Assembly: GCA_023393095.1 (NCBI GenBank)
Contig: JAEWMT010000113.1
Span: 1-64,000, forward strand
DNA: 64,000 bases
Source of the DNA: Bacillota bacterium
Lineage (GTDB): Bacteria; Bacillota; Clostridia; Lachnospirales; Lachnospiraceae
Reading direction: 5' to 3'
Below, in pieces: positions 53,145 to 60,794 of this stretch. Every line of letters begins with the position of its first letter. Within the stretch, counting starts at the first letter, position 1. The translations under genes and the position numbers were made by a program. The notes beneath the pieces were generated by a model. The model saw only the letters and a program-made list of their open reading frames with translations. It was not told the origin of the DNA and ran no database searches.

Positions 53145-54104
53145 TCAGGTGGCGGCTGTAACTGTAGTTACCTGTTTCGAACGGATAATTCCTGTGATAT
53201 TATTTGCTAAAATCAATTCTAGAGTATTTTTCTTAGCATCATCAAGGTATTGACTGCAGGCAATGGCTATGGAATACATAATTCGTTCCTTATCAATCAA
53301 GGACCAAGTACCAAAGCCTTTCTTACTACCCAGATATTCATTTATCTCCGCTATTTCATCTGCCAGCTTCTCAGATTCCTCATCCAGTAAAAGAACGACT
53401 CCGAGAAATGACAGCTCAATACCTAGGCCAAATTTGCATTTACGTCTTCTTAGAGCATGATACAAATCCTCTACCCGTTTGCATTTTATATCCGTAGGCT
53501 CGCTATTCAAGGTTAATATATGGGATAAAGACTGGATTGCATTGGAGTGGGTAAAGTTCTCCTTAAGCCTCTGATAACAGTTCTCCATTTCAAGAATATC
53601 CTCAGATACCGGCTTCCCATTGATCGCAAGAAGTGCCGAATAGCAATAATCATCAGAAGTTGTAATAAATCTATGCTCTGCTTTCATCGCGTTATAATAA
53701 CCTCTTGCAGAAGTAATAATTTGCTGATATTGTTCCTGCTCAGCCTGAAATACTACAGACATGGCTGCAAGAATAAGATATGGAGAAGAATGAAATCCTT
53801 CCTTCTTCATTGCATCATAAGTATTCAGAATTCGTTTAAAGCTAGCTTCCGGTTCTTTCTGAAATGAGAGAAAAACAGATACCATAAAATTGGTAATATC
53901 CTTAAACTGTGATAAAGCGCCTGTATTATCATTAATAATTTTACGGCTCCGGTTAATTTCACGGACATCCAAAGTTTGATTTTCTAGAACGTAAAGCAAA
54001 GCGCCCAGCCTCATACTAATTGAATTACTCCACTTAAAGTTCTTCTTCATTTCATAATAATTCTCTGCAAATAAATCACAATTATTCCTTAATGTTTCTT
54101 TCAT
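53145..54104 (-). CDS. DUF4003-family protein
   Basis: A 319-residue helical protein. Blocks MKKNFKWSNSISMRLGALLYVLENQ (about 22), YLILAAMSVVF and GLGIELSFLGVVLLLDEESEKLADEI are those I associate with DUF4003, a family of unknown function in Firmicutes. No catalytic motif or membrane span is seen. AAAAGGTGGTTACGGAG places the start at 54104 (ATG); the frame extends four codons further to a GTG. It is a lone gene between pth and the truncated repeat/spoVG. Confidence 0.75.
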   Translation of the reverse strand: MKETLRNNCDLFAENYYEMKKNFKWSNSISMRLGALLYVLENQTLDVREINRSRKIINDNTGALSQFKDITNFMVSVFLSFQKEPEASFKRILNTYDAMKKEGFHSSPYLILAAMSVVFQAEQEQYQQIITSARGYYNAMKAEHRFITTSDDYCYSALLAINGKPVSEDILEMENCYQRLKENFTHSNAIQSLSHILTLNSEPTDIKCKRVEDLYHALRRRKCKFGLGIELSFLGVVLLLDEESEKLADEIAEINEYLGSKKGFGTWSLIDKERIMYSIAIACSQYLDDAKKNTLELILANNITGIIRSKQVTTVTAAT

Positions 54105-54320
54105 CTCCGTAACCACCTTTTCTTTATATTTTATATAAATTATGTAGTTCGTACGATATTAGTCTTACAAATTAAGTGAATAATATTAAGTAGCTTTCGA
54201 TGCCTTTCTGAAAACTTTTAATATGAGAGAACATGAAACATATCTCTTTCTTATTATAATCCTTAAGATAGTTCGTGGCAACTGCTAAAAATAAGATTGT
54301 CAGGATGCTGGGCGTACTTA

Positions 54321-54409
54321 CAGTTTAGCCTAGCCAGAAATTCGGTTGGATGATTTCGATTTATGTTTTCGAAAAGGAGTATTTGCATTCGTCGGTACTT
54401 TGGCTCTAA
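54321..54409 (+). repeat. Truncated copy of the palindromic repeat
   Basis: It matches the left ~90 bases of the repeat at 45791-45998, with several substitutions, through GGAGTATTTGC and GTCGGTACTTNGGCTCT, then stops at the spoVG terminator. The right arm is missing, so no long hairpin is formed. Confidence 0.8.
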
Positions 54410-54445
54410 CACAAAAAAGGCAGCCCCTCAGCTGCCTTTTTTGTG
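54410..54445 (-). terminator. Strong terminator of spoVG
   Basis: CACAAAAAAGGCAGC (54410-54424) and GCTGCCTTTTTTGTG (54431-54445) pair perfectly over 15 bp with a 6-nt loop, and T-runs lie on both strands. It begins 11 bp after the spoVG stop. Confidence 0.9.
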
Positions 54446-54455
54446 CAATCCCACA

Positions 54456-54737
54456 TTATACCACTTCTGCTTCTTCAGTATCCAAAGCCGCGATTTCATA
54501 TTTCTCAAGGATAATCTTCTGAATCTTGTCTCTTGTGTCCGAATTAATCGGATGAGCAATATCCCTGTACTCTCCATCACCGGCTTTTCGGCTAGGCATA
54601 GCAATGAATAAACCTTTATCGCCTTCAATTACTTTGATATCATGAACTACAAATTCATTATCAAGCGTAATTGAAACTACTGCCTTCATCTTGCCCTCTT
54701 TACTAACTTTGCGTACGCGTACATCGGTAATTTGCAT
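54456..54737 (-). CDS. spoVG: SpoVG, regulatory RNA/DNA-binding protein
   Basis: A 93-residue Spo[49 protein letters not shown] and [19 protein letters not shown] match the family along the full length. It binds nucleic acids and modulates septation, sporulation and virulence genes in Firmicutes. GAAGGGGGAACATGCC precedes ATG. A sigma-A-like promoter lies ~130 bp upstream, giving a leader of about 125 nt. Confidence 0.96.
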   Translation of the reverse strand: MQITDVRVRKVSKEGKMKAVVSITLDNEFVVHDIKVIEGDKGLFIAMPSRKAGDGEYRDIAHPINSDTRDKIQKIILEKYEIAALDTEEAEVV

Positions 54738-54868
54738 GGCATGTTCCCCCTTCTGTCATATTTATCGTTAGTTATTAAGAAAAAGCTAGTATTCACTTTT
54801 CCCGCCACTAATTCATAAGAAACACCTTACATCATATACAGCAATTACAAACATTGGTATTTATAGCC

Positions 54869-54897
54869 ATTATAACACATATATTTCAAAATGTGAA
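54869..54897 (-). promoter_or_regulatory. Promoter of spoVG
   Basis: Reading leftward, TTCACA (54897-54892) and TATAAT (54874-54869) are 17 bp apart. The start would be near 54862, leaving a ~125-nt leader. Confidence 0.6.
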
Positions 54898-55095
54898 TTA
54901 TTTTTACTAAAAAAACTTTAAATCCTTTGACTTTTTTGTTTATTTACATGATTTTTTGATAAATTAGATAGATTAAATACTTTTTACTCATACTATTTCT
55001 ATTAAAACTAGCATTCACAAACCCAACTTTGAATATAATTACTACAAATTACTTTGTAAAATCTTTCTTATAATAACCATGGTATGATTTTTGTA
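54898..55095. other. AT-rich gap between spoVG and murC
   Basis: No gene or structured element is seen between the two promoters. Several T/A-runs are present but no palindrome. Confidence 0.4.
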
Positions 55096-55123
55096 TTGAA
55101 ATTTGAAAGAAATGGGTTATAAT
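55096..55123 (+). promoter_or_regulatory. Promoter of murC
   Basis: TTGAAA (55096-55101) and TATAAT (55118-55123) are 16 bp apart. The predicted start is near 55130, about 120 bp ahead of the murC ATG. Confidence 0.65.
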
Positions 55124-55252
55124 AGCAGGTGTTATTAAAATTATGGCTAAAAAGTAGTATGAATTATAAAAAACATAATTCACACTTAGATGTTTGTGCC
55201 TGCGTTATCCCTAAGATTTGAGATGTCGATTTACGACAGAATGGAGATTATT

Positions 55253-56656
55253 ATGTATAAAATAGATTTTGACAAGCCCTGCCGGATTCATTTTATTGGA
55301 ATCGGTGGAATTAGCATGAGTGGATTTGCAGAATACCTGCATACCCTTGGTTTTAAAGTAAGTGGATCTGATGCACATCAAAGTAAAATAACAGATCATC
55401 TGGAAAGTCTCGGGATCAAATTCTTCTTAGGTCAGAGAGCCTCTAACATAACTTCAGATATTGATGTCGTCGTATATACTGCTGCCATATTACCGGATAA
55501 TGAAGAATTTATTGAAGTGAAACAAAGAAAGATACCGATGCTCAACCGTGCTGAAATGATTGGTCAGGTAATGCTTAATTTTGATGATGCAATTGCTGTA
55601 TCTGGAACTCATGGGAAGACTACTACGACATCCCTGCTTTCCTTAATTTTTATGGAAAATGCTTTAGATCCAACCATTTCCGTGGGAGGAATTCTTGATG
55701 CAATTGGCGGTAATATCAGAATGGGTAAATCAGAGCATTTTATAACAGAAGCCTGCGAATATACCAATACTTTTTTACATTTCAATCCAAAACGCGCTAT
55801 TATCCTTAATATCGATGAAGATCATCTTGATTTCTTTAAAGATCTCGATGATATCCGCAATTCATTTCATCAATTTGCCAAGCTTCTTCCAAAAGATGGC
55901 CAGCTATTTATTAATGGCGAGATAGACCGATATCAGGAGATTACCATGGATCTGGAATGTGCGGTTATTACCTATGGTATCATTGATCCAAAATATCGTA
56001 AGACGAATCATACATATGATATCGCCGCAGACAATATAACCTTTGATGAACGCAGTATTGGTAGCTATGATTTATATTATAAAGGTAATTATGTTGATCG
56101 TATCGACTTAAATATCATTGGTCTTCATAATTTGTCAAATTCCCTTCCTGCAATCGGTATTGCTCTCGAAGTTGGAATTCCTGTCGAAACAATTAAAAAA
56201 GCACTACGCTCGTTTTCTAATTCAAAACGCCGTTTTGAATATAAAGGTCAGATTGGTGGTGTCACCATTATTGATGATTATGCACACCATCCAACTGAAG
56301 TAACAGCGACACTTACTGCAGCACAGAATTATCCTCATAAAAATCTGTGGTGTGTCTTCCAGCCGCATACCTATTCCAGAACAAGACAGCATCTGACTGA
56401 ATTTGCACAGGCCCTTTCCCTTGCTGATAAAGTAGTGCTTGCTGACATTTATGCTTCTAGGGAGAAGGACCCCGGTGATATATCCTCTAAGGATTTAATG
56501 GACATATTAGTTACAATGGAGAAGGAAGTGTACTATTTCCATTCCTTCGATGAAATCGAAAATTTTTTATTACAAAATTGTATTAACGGAGACCTGTTGA
56601 TAACTATGGGCGCCGGAGACATAGTCTCCGTGGGAGAAAAACTTCTAGGGCTGTAG
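55253..56656 (+). CDS. murC: UDP-N-acetylmuramate-L-alanine ligase
   Basis: A 467-residue Mur ligase that adds L-Ala to UDP-MurNAc in peptidoglycan synthesis. The N-terminal IHFIGIGGISMSGFAEYLH binds the UDP substrate. AVSGTHGKTTTTSLL (about 112) is the ATP P-loop, EACEYTNTFLHFNPKRAIILNIDEDHLDFF carries metal and acid residues, and IIDDYAHHPTEV and CVFQPHTYSRTR are C-terminal blocks. ATG at 55253 was chosen because GGAGATTATT precedes it. A DnaA-box cluster starts right after the stop codon. Confidence 0.96.
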   Translation: MYKIDFDKPCRIHFIGIGGISMSGFAEYLHTLGFKVSGSDAHQSKITDHLESLGIKFFLGQRASNITSDIDVVVYTAAILPDNEEFIEVKQRKIPMLNRAEMIGQVMLNFDDAIAVSGTHGKTTTTSLLSLIFMENALDPTISVGGILDAIGGNIRMGKSEHFITEACEYTNTFLHFNPKRAIILNIDEDHLDFFKDLDDIRNSFHQFAKLLPKDGQLFINGEIDRYQEITMDLECAVITYGIIDPKYRKTNHTYDIAADNITFDERSIGSYDLYYKGNYVDRIDLNIIGLHNLSNSLPAIGIALEVGIPVETIKKALRSFSNSKRRFEYKGQIGGVTIIDDYAHHPTEVTATLTAAQNYPHKNLWCVFQPHTYSRTRQHLTEFAQALSLADKVVLADIYASREKDPGDISSKDLMDILVTMEKEVYYFHSFDEIENFLLQNCINGDLLITMGAGDIVSVGEKLLGL

Positions 56657-56858
56657 TTATCCACATTATCCACAGTATTATCAACAATTTCTCTGATAAT
56701 AACTGTGGATATTTTTTTGCACCGAATTTTTTCTACAAAGATAGACTTTTCAACCAAATCTTTGTTGAATTTACTACAGTTCTATCGTTTTTTACATTAT
56801 TTTACATGTTTTGACGTATATTTTATCCACAATATCCACAATATCCACAGTGGGATAA
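56657..56858. promoter_or_regulatory. Cluster of DnaA boxes between murC and dnaD
   Basis: Perfect TTATCCACA boxes lie at 56657-56665, 56666-56674 and 56823-56831. One-mismatch forms lie at 56678-56686 (TTATCAACA), 56704-56712 (ATATCCACA, reverse), 56832-56840 and 56841-56849 (ATATCCACA). TTATCCCAC is at 56850-56858 on the reverse strand. Two blocks of abutting 9-mers flank ~110 bp of AT-rich DNA. It looks like a DnaA-binding regulatory or origin-like array. Confidence 0.8.
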
Positions 56859-56885
56859 ACCGCTGAAACCCCATAAAATAGGCTA

Positions 56886-56914
56886 TTTTCAGAAGGAATT
56901 AACTGTGCTATAAT
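56886..56914 (+). promoter_or_regulatory. Extended -10 promoter of the dnaD/dnaI genes
   Basis: TGCTATAAT (56906-56914) is an extended -10. The -35 TTTTCA (56886-56891) is 17 bp upstream. The last DnaA boxes end about 27 bp before the -35, so DnaA could regulate this promoter. Confidence 0.6.
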
Positions 56915-56958
56915 GTTGCTTGCATCAAAAAGAATTTTGAAAAGAACCAAAATTCTTG

Positions 56959-57033
56959 GAAAGAACTCCAAAATGAAATCCGAAATGAATTTTGTAAGAA
57001 ATTCATTTGGAATCTCCATTTTGAATTTCTTTC
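56959..57033 (+). promoter_or_regulatory. 75-nt hairpin in the dnaD leader
   Basis: Stems are GAAAGAA/TTCTTTC (56959-56965, 57027-57033), CAAAATG/CATTTTG (56969-56975, 57017-57023), TCC/GGA and AAATGAATTT/AAATTCATTT (56983-56992, 56999-57008). It has no terminal T-run and ends 57 bp before the ATG. It could attenuate or stabilise the message. Confidence 0.6.
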
Positions 57034-57089
57034 AGGTTTTTCGGAAAGTGTTTCAATTTATGATGTGGAACAATGTGGAGGGATTTTTT

Positions 57090-58181
57090 ATGAGTAAAAT
57101 ATTATTACAAGCAGAGGGGATTTCGAATGTTACTATCGTCCCGAATACTTTTATTGATCAGTTTATGCCGTCAGCCAACGGAGCGTATGTAAAAGTATAT
57201 CTATATCTGCTTCGATGCTTCTTAGGAAACTATCCGGAAGTAACCATTTCCTCCATTGCTGATCGTCTGGAAGATACGGAAAAAGATATCGTTCGGGCAT
57301 TAAATTACTGGGAAAAGCAGAATATTCTTATTTTATCAAGAAATTCTGAAAAGGAAATTACAGCGATACAGCTTGTCGATTTAAATCAAAAACAAGTTGA
57401 AGCTATCGTGGATTCAAATACAGCTTCTGTACAAGAAGAAATTGCCGCAAGTATTCATGCGGATACAAAGCCAACTGCCCGCCAGAATTATTCTGCCGAT
57501 CGGATTGAGGAGCTAACGAAAGATGATAGCATCAACTGGGCTCTGCATATTGTGGAAATATATTTAGATCGTCCATTAAAATCTATGGATCTTCAACTGA
57601 TACTTTATTTATATGATGAGCTTCATTTTTCTGCAGAGCTTATCATGTATCTCTATGAATACTGTGTATCTAAGGGCAAGAAAAATGCTTCCTATGTTGA
57701 AGCCGTAGCCCTCACCTGGGCGAAAGAAGGTATTGATTCAGAGGAGAAAGCGAAAGCTGCCACCACTACCTATAACGAGCATTTTAATACGGTTAATAAG
57801 GCTTTCGGGTTAAATCGTGCACCGGGTCAGATTGAACGTCAATACATAACCAAATGGGTTGAAGTATACAGTTTCTCCGATGAAATTATTGCTGAGGCCT
57901 GCAATCGTACCATATTAAGGACTCAGAAGCCGGATTTTAAATATACCGACAAAATTCTTGAAACCTGGTTTAAAAAAGATGTTAAAAGCCATACTGATAT
58001 TACCAAATTAGACGAGGAATTCAATAAGGGTAATAAAGTAAGTGTCGCAAAGAAATCAAATACTGTACAAAAGCAGACACAGACTTCCAACCGGTTTAAC
58101 CAATTTCCTCAAAGAACCTATACGGATCAGGATTATGCTGAACTTGAACGCAAGCTGATTAACCAAAATACCCGAAACTAA
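57090..58181 (+). CDS. DnaD-domain replication initiation protein
   Basis: A 363-residue primosome-type protein. The N-terminal part (FIDQFMPSANGAYVKVYLYLLRCFLG... ISSIADRLEDTEKDIVRALNYWEKQNIL, residues ~22-100) is a winged helix. The DnaD C-terminal domain spans ~165-260 (MDLQLILYLYDELHFSAELIMYLYEYC, YVEAVALTWAKEGI). ATG at 57090 was chosen because GGAGGGATTTTTT precedes it; an upstream frame extends through the leader hairpin. It helps load the replicative helicase with the DnaI-type protein encoded next. Confidence 0.9.
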   Translation: MSKILLQAEGISNVTIVPNTFIDQFMPSANGAYVKVYLYLLRCFLGNYPEVTISSIADRLEDTEKDIVRALNYWEKQNILILSRNSEKEITAIQLVDLNQKQVEAIVDSNTASVQEEIAASIHADTKPTARQNYSADRIEELTKDDSINWALHIVEIYLDRPLKSMDLQLILYLYDELHFSAELIMYLYEYCVSKGKKNASYVEAVALTWAKEGIDSEEKAKAATTTYNEHFNTVNKAFGLNRAPGQIERQYITKWVEVYSFSDEIIAEACNRTILRTQKPDFKYTDKILETWFKKDVKSHTDITKLDEEFNKGNKVSVAKKSNTVQKQTQTSNRFNQFPQRTYTDQDYAELERKLINQNTRN

Positions 58182-58297
58182 ATTATAGTTAAGCCTATGA
58201 TGATGCGAAGTGTTTTTTGTGAGTGAAGCGAAGCAAAAATCACAGAAAGCCCGAAACATACATGCAGTGTATCGTTGTGAAAAGGAGATTTTCTGAC

Positions 58298-59305
58298 ATG
58301 GCAATAAAAAATGATCAATACAATCAGATATTACGGGAATATGACAGCCTCAGGTTAAAAAACAAGCACGAACTGGACAACCGTTTAAAAAAAGCTTATC
58401 AGCTTATACCTGAATTAAAGGCTCTTGAGGATGAAATGGTATCCCTTTCAGCCCAGAGCGGTCGTATGGCACTGCGAGGAGATGACAGCGGCTTGAAAAG
58501 CCTGAAGGATAAGTCCATTTTGCTGAAAGCGCGTCAGATAGAGCTTCTTCTAGCAAATAATCTACCTGCTAACTATCTGGAGATGCAATATCAGTGCAAT
58601 AAGTGCAAGGATACTGGTTATCTCGGTAACGAGAAATGTAACTGTCTGAAGCAGGCTATTGGAGATTTGATGTATTCTGATTCAAATATTAAATCCATAC
58701 TTGCACATGAGAACTTCAGTAAATTTTCTTTTGATTACTATTCCGATAATTATATCGATGAAGCGACCGGTTTATCGCCTCTATCCAACATGCAAAAGGT
58801 GGTTGCTAACTGTAAAAGTTTTATAAAACATTTCGATCAAAAACATGACAACCTTCTGCTGCTTGGTAATACGGGTGTTGGGAAAACCTTTCTGGCCAAC
58901 TGCATTGCTAAAGACCTTCTGGATAAGGGCTTTACCGTAATATATCTTACTGCTTTTCGCCTCTTTGATATTCTAGAGAAATATAAGTTTGGGAAGGATG
59001 AAAATAATTCCTATAACGCTTCCAATCAATTTGATTATATTTTAGATTGTAATTTATTAATTATCGATGATCTGGGCACAGAGTTTTATAATTCGTTTAC
59101 CAACTCCCAATTATACCTGATTATAAATGAGCGCTTATTAAGAAAGAAGTCTACCGTAATATCAACCAATCTGTCCCTTTCCGATATTAATTTAAATTAC
59201 AGTGAAAGAGTTTATTCGCGAATTATATCCAATTACTGGGTTCAGCGTATTGTTGGGGAAGACATACGTCTACATATCGCGGTCAATGGAAGTGATTCCG
59301 TATAA
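58298..59305 (+). CDS. DnaI/DnaC-type helicase loader ATPase
   Basis: A 335-residue AAA+ protein. The N-terminal region is a coiled helical arm (~10-85) followed by a cysteine cluster CNKCKDTGYLGNEKCNCL (about 102-119). The ATPase has Walker A LLGNTGVGKTFLAN (about 188), Walker B LLIIDDLGTEF (about 253), sensor I STNLS and an Arg finger region RVYSRII. ATG at 58298 was chosen because AAAAGGAGATTTTCTGAC precedes it. It loads DnaB-type helicase and follows the DnaD-like gene. Confidence 0.93.
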   Translation: MAIKNDQYNQILREYDSLRLKNKHELDNRLKKAYQLIPELKALEDEMVSLSAQSGRMALRGDDSGLKSLKDKSILLKARQIELLLANNLPANYLEMQYQCNKCKDTGYLGNEKCNCLKQAIGDLMYSDSNIKSILAHENFSKFSFDYYSDNYIDEATGLSPLSNMQKVVANCKSFIKHFDQKHDNLLLLGNTGVGKTFLANCIAKDLLDKGFTVIYLTAFRLFDILEKYKFGKDENNSYNASNQFDYILDCNLLIIDDLGTEFYNSFTNSQLYLIINERLLRKKSTVISTNLSLSDINLNYSERVYSRIISNYWVQRIVGEDIRLHIAVNGSDSV

Positions 59306-59331
59306 TGATACAAAAAATGACGAAAAGCGTA

Positions 59332-59361
59332 TTGACATAACCAAATAGTTAGTGATATAAC
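59332..59361 (+). promoter_or_regulatory. Promoter of prs
   Basis: TTGACA (59332-59337) and TATAAC (59356-59361) are 18 bp apart. It lies 27 bp after the dnaI stop, so prs is probably transcribed on its own as well as by read-through. Confidence 0.65.
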
Positions 59362-59408
59362 TTTAATGGCTTTGTAACCAATTCTATTATTTCATGGAGG
59401 GAAATCTA

Positions 59409-60602
59409 ATGTCGAAGAACGAGAAAATCGTAGAAACTATTCCTGTAGGGCCGCTTGGTATCATTGCTCTGGAAAGCAGCAAAACTCTAGGACAGCATGT
59501 GAATGACTATCTTACGGAGTGGCGTAATTCCAGAGAAAGTGAGCATAAGGGAACAATTGCATTTTACGGTTACCAGCGTGATTCTTATCTAATGAAGGCT
59601 TGTTGTCCCAGATTTGGAACCGGTGAAGCGAAGGGTCAGATTAAAGAATCTGTCCGCGGTCACGATCTATATCTGCTGGTTGATATTACTAATCACAGCT
59701 TAACCTACAAGGTATGCGGAAATGTTAACCATATGTCCCCGGATGATCATTATCAAGACCTGAAGAGAATAATAGCAGCAGTTGGTGGAAAAGCCAGACG
59801 TATTACAGTAATTATGCCATTTTTATACGAAGGAAGACAGCATAGACGTAGCTCTAGAGAATCGCTTGACTGTGCATTGGCATTACAGGAACTAACTCAA
59901 ATGGGTGTGGATAGTATTCTTACCTTCGATGCACATGATCCCAGAGTACAGAATGCCATTCCTCTTAATAGTCTAGAGACAGTAGCTCCGAACTATCAGT
60001 TCATTAAAGCTATGCTGCATAATGTTGAAGACATTCATTTTGATGCAGAACATATGATGGTAATTAGCCCCGACGAAGGCGGTATGTCTAGAGCTGTATA
60101 TTTTGCTAACGTACTTGGTCTTGATATGGGTATGTTCTATAAGAGACGTGATTACACCAAAATTATAAATGGACGTAATCCGATTGTAGCTCATGAATTC
60201 CTAGGAACAGACATTAACGGCAAAGATGTTCTAATTGTAGATGATATGATATCCTCCGGTGAAAGTATGCTTGATGTCGCAACTGAATTAAAGAGAAGAA
60301 AAGCCGGCAGAATCTTTGTGGCATCAACCTTTGGTTTATTTACAAATGGCTTTGAAAAATTTGATGAAGCTTATGAAAACGGTCTAATCTATCGTGTACT
60401 CACAACAAACCTTGTATATCAGACTCCTGAGCTTTTAACAAAACCGTGGTATATTAATGTAGATATGAGTAAATATATAGCTCTTATCATTGATACCCTT
60501 AATCATGATAGCAGTATCAGCGGTTTATTAAATCCCGTGGAGCGTATTCAGAATATTTTGAAGGAATATAATCAAGGCGGAGTTTCCAAGAAGGCTGAGT
60601 AG
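59409..60602 (+). CDS. prs: Ribose-phosphate pyrophosphokinase, long divergent form
   Basis: A 397-residue PRPP synthetase-like protein, about 80 residues longer than the usual ~315. RRITVIMPFLYEGRQHRRSSRES (about 138) corresponds to the catalytic flexible-loop region, ILTFDAHDPRVQN to the usual DLHA block, YKRRDYTKI to the KRR motif, and VLIVDDMISSGESMLD (about 277) to the PRPP-binding loop. The N-terminal extension and altered motifs mark it as an atypical family member; a PRPP-binding regulatory role is an alternative. GGAGGGAAATCTA precedes ATG at 59409. Confidence 0.8.
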   Translation: MSKNEKIVETIPVGPLGIIALESSKTLGQHVNDYLTEWRNSRESEHKGTIAFYGYQRDSYLMKACCPRFGTGEAKGQIKESVRGHDLYLLVDITNHSLTYKVCGNVNHMSPDDHYQDLKRIIAAVGGKARRITVIMPFLYEGRQHRRSSRESLDCALALQELTQMGVDSILTFDAHDPRVQNAIPLNSLETVAPNYQFIKAMLHNVEDIHFDAEHMMVISPDEGGMSRAVYFANVLGLDMGMFYKRRDYTKIINGRNPIVAHEFLGTDINGKDVLIVDDMISSGESMLDVATELKRRKAGRIFVASTFGLFTNGFEKFDEAYENGLIYRVLTTNLVYQTPELLTKPWYINVDMSKYIALIIDTLNHDSSISGLLNPVERIQNILKEYNQGGVSKKAE

Positions 60603-60641
60603 ATATGGAAGAACCTATCCTATAAAGAATATTGAATAGAG

Positions 60642-60680
60642 ACACATTTGCATGACAATACATCTGCAAATGTGTTTTTT
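60642..60680 (+). terminator. Terminator of prs
   Basis: ACACATTTGCA (60642-60652) and TGCAAATGTGT (60665-60675) pair perfectly over 11 bp, followed by TTTTT. It lies 40 bp past the stop. Confidence 0.85.
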
Positions 60681-60723
60681 ATTTCGAATTAAGCAGTACA
60701 TTCTTTATTCTTAAATAAAACAG

Positions 60724-60782
60724 ATCGTAGATACAGATTAGAAAGATTGAATAATCCAATCATCTCATCTATATCTACGACC
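60724..60782 (-). terminator. Terminator of the penicillin-binding protein gene
   Basis: TCGTAGATA pairs with TATCTACGA, followed by AGAT/ATCT and GATTG/CAATC inside. It lies just past the leftward stop. The T-run is modest. Confidence 0.6.
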
Positions 60783-60794
60783 TTCTAATTCTTT

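Noticed and set aside
56657..56858. Calling the DnaA-box array the chromosome origin
   Set aside because: dnaA and dnaN are not adjacent and strand skew cannot be computed by eye, so only a DnaA-binding cluster is claimed.
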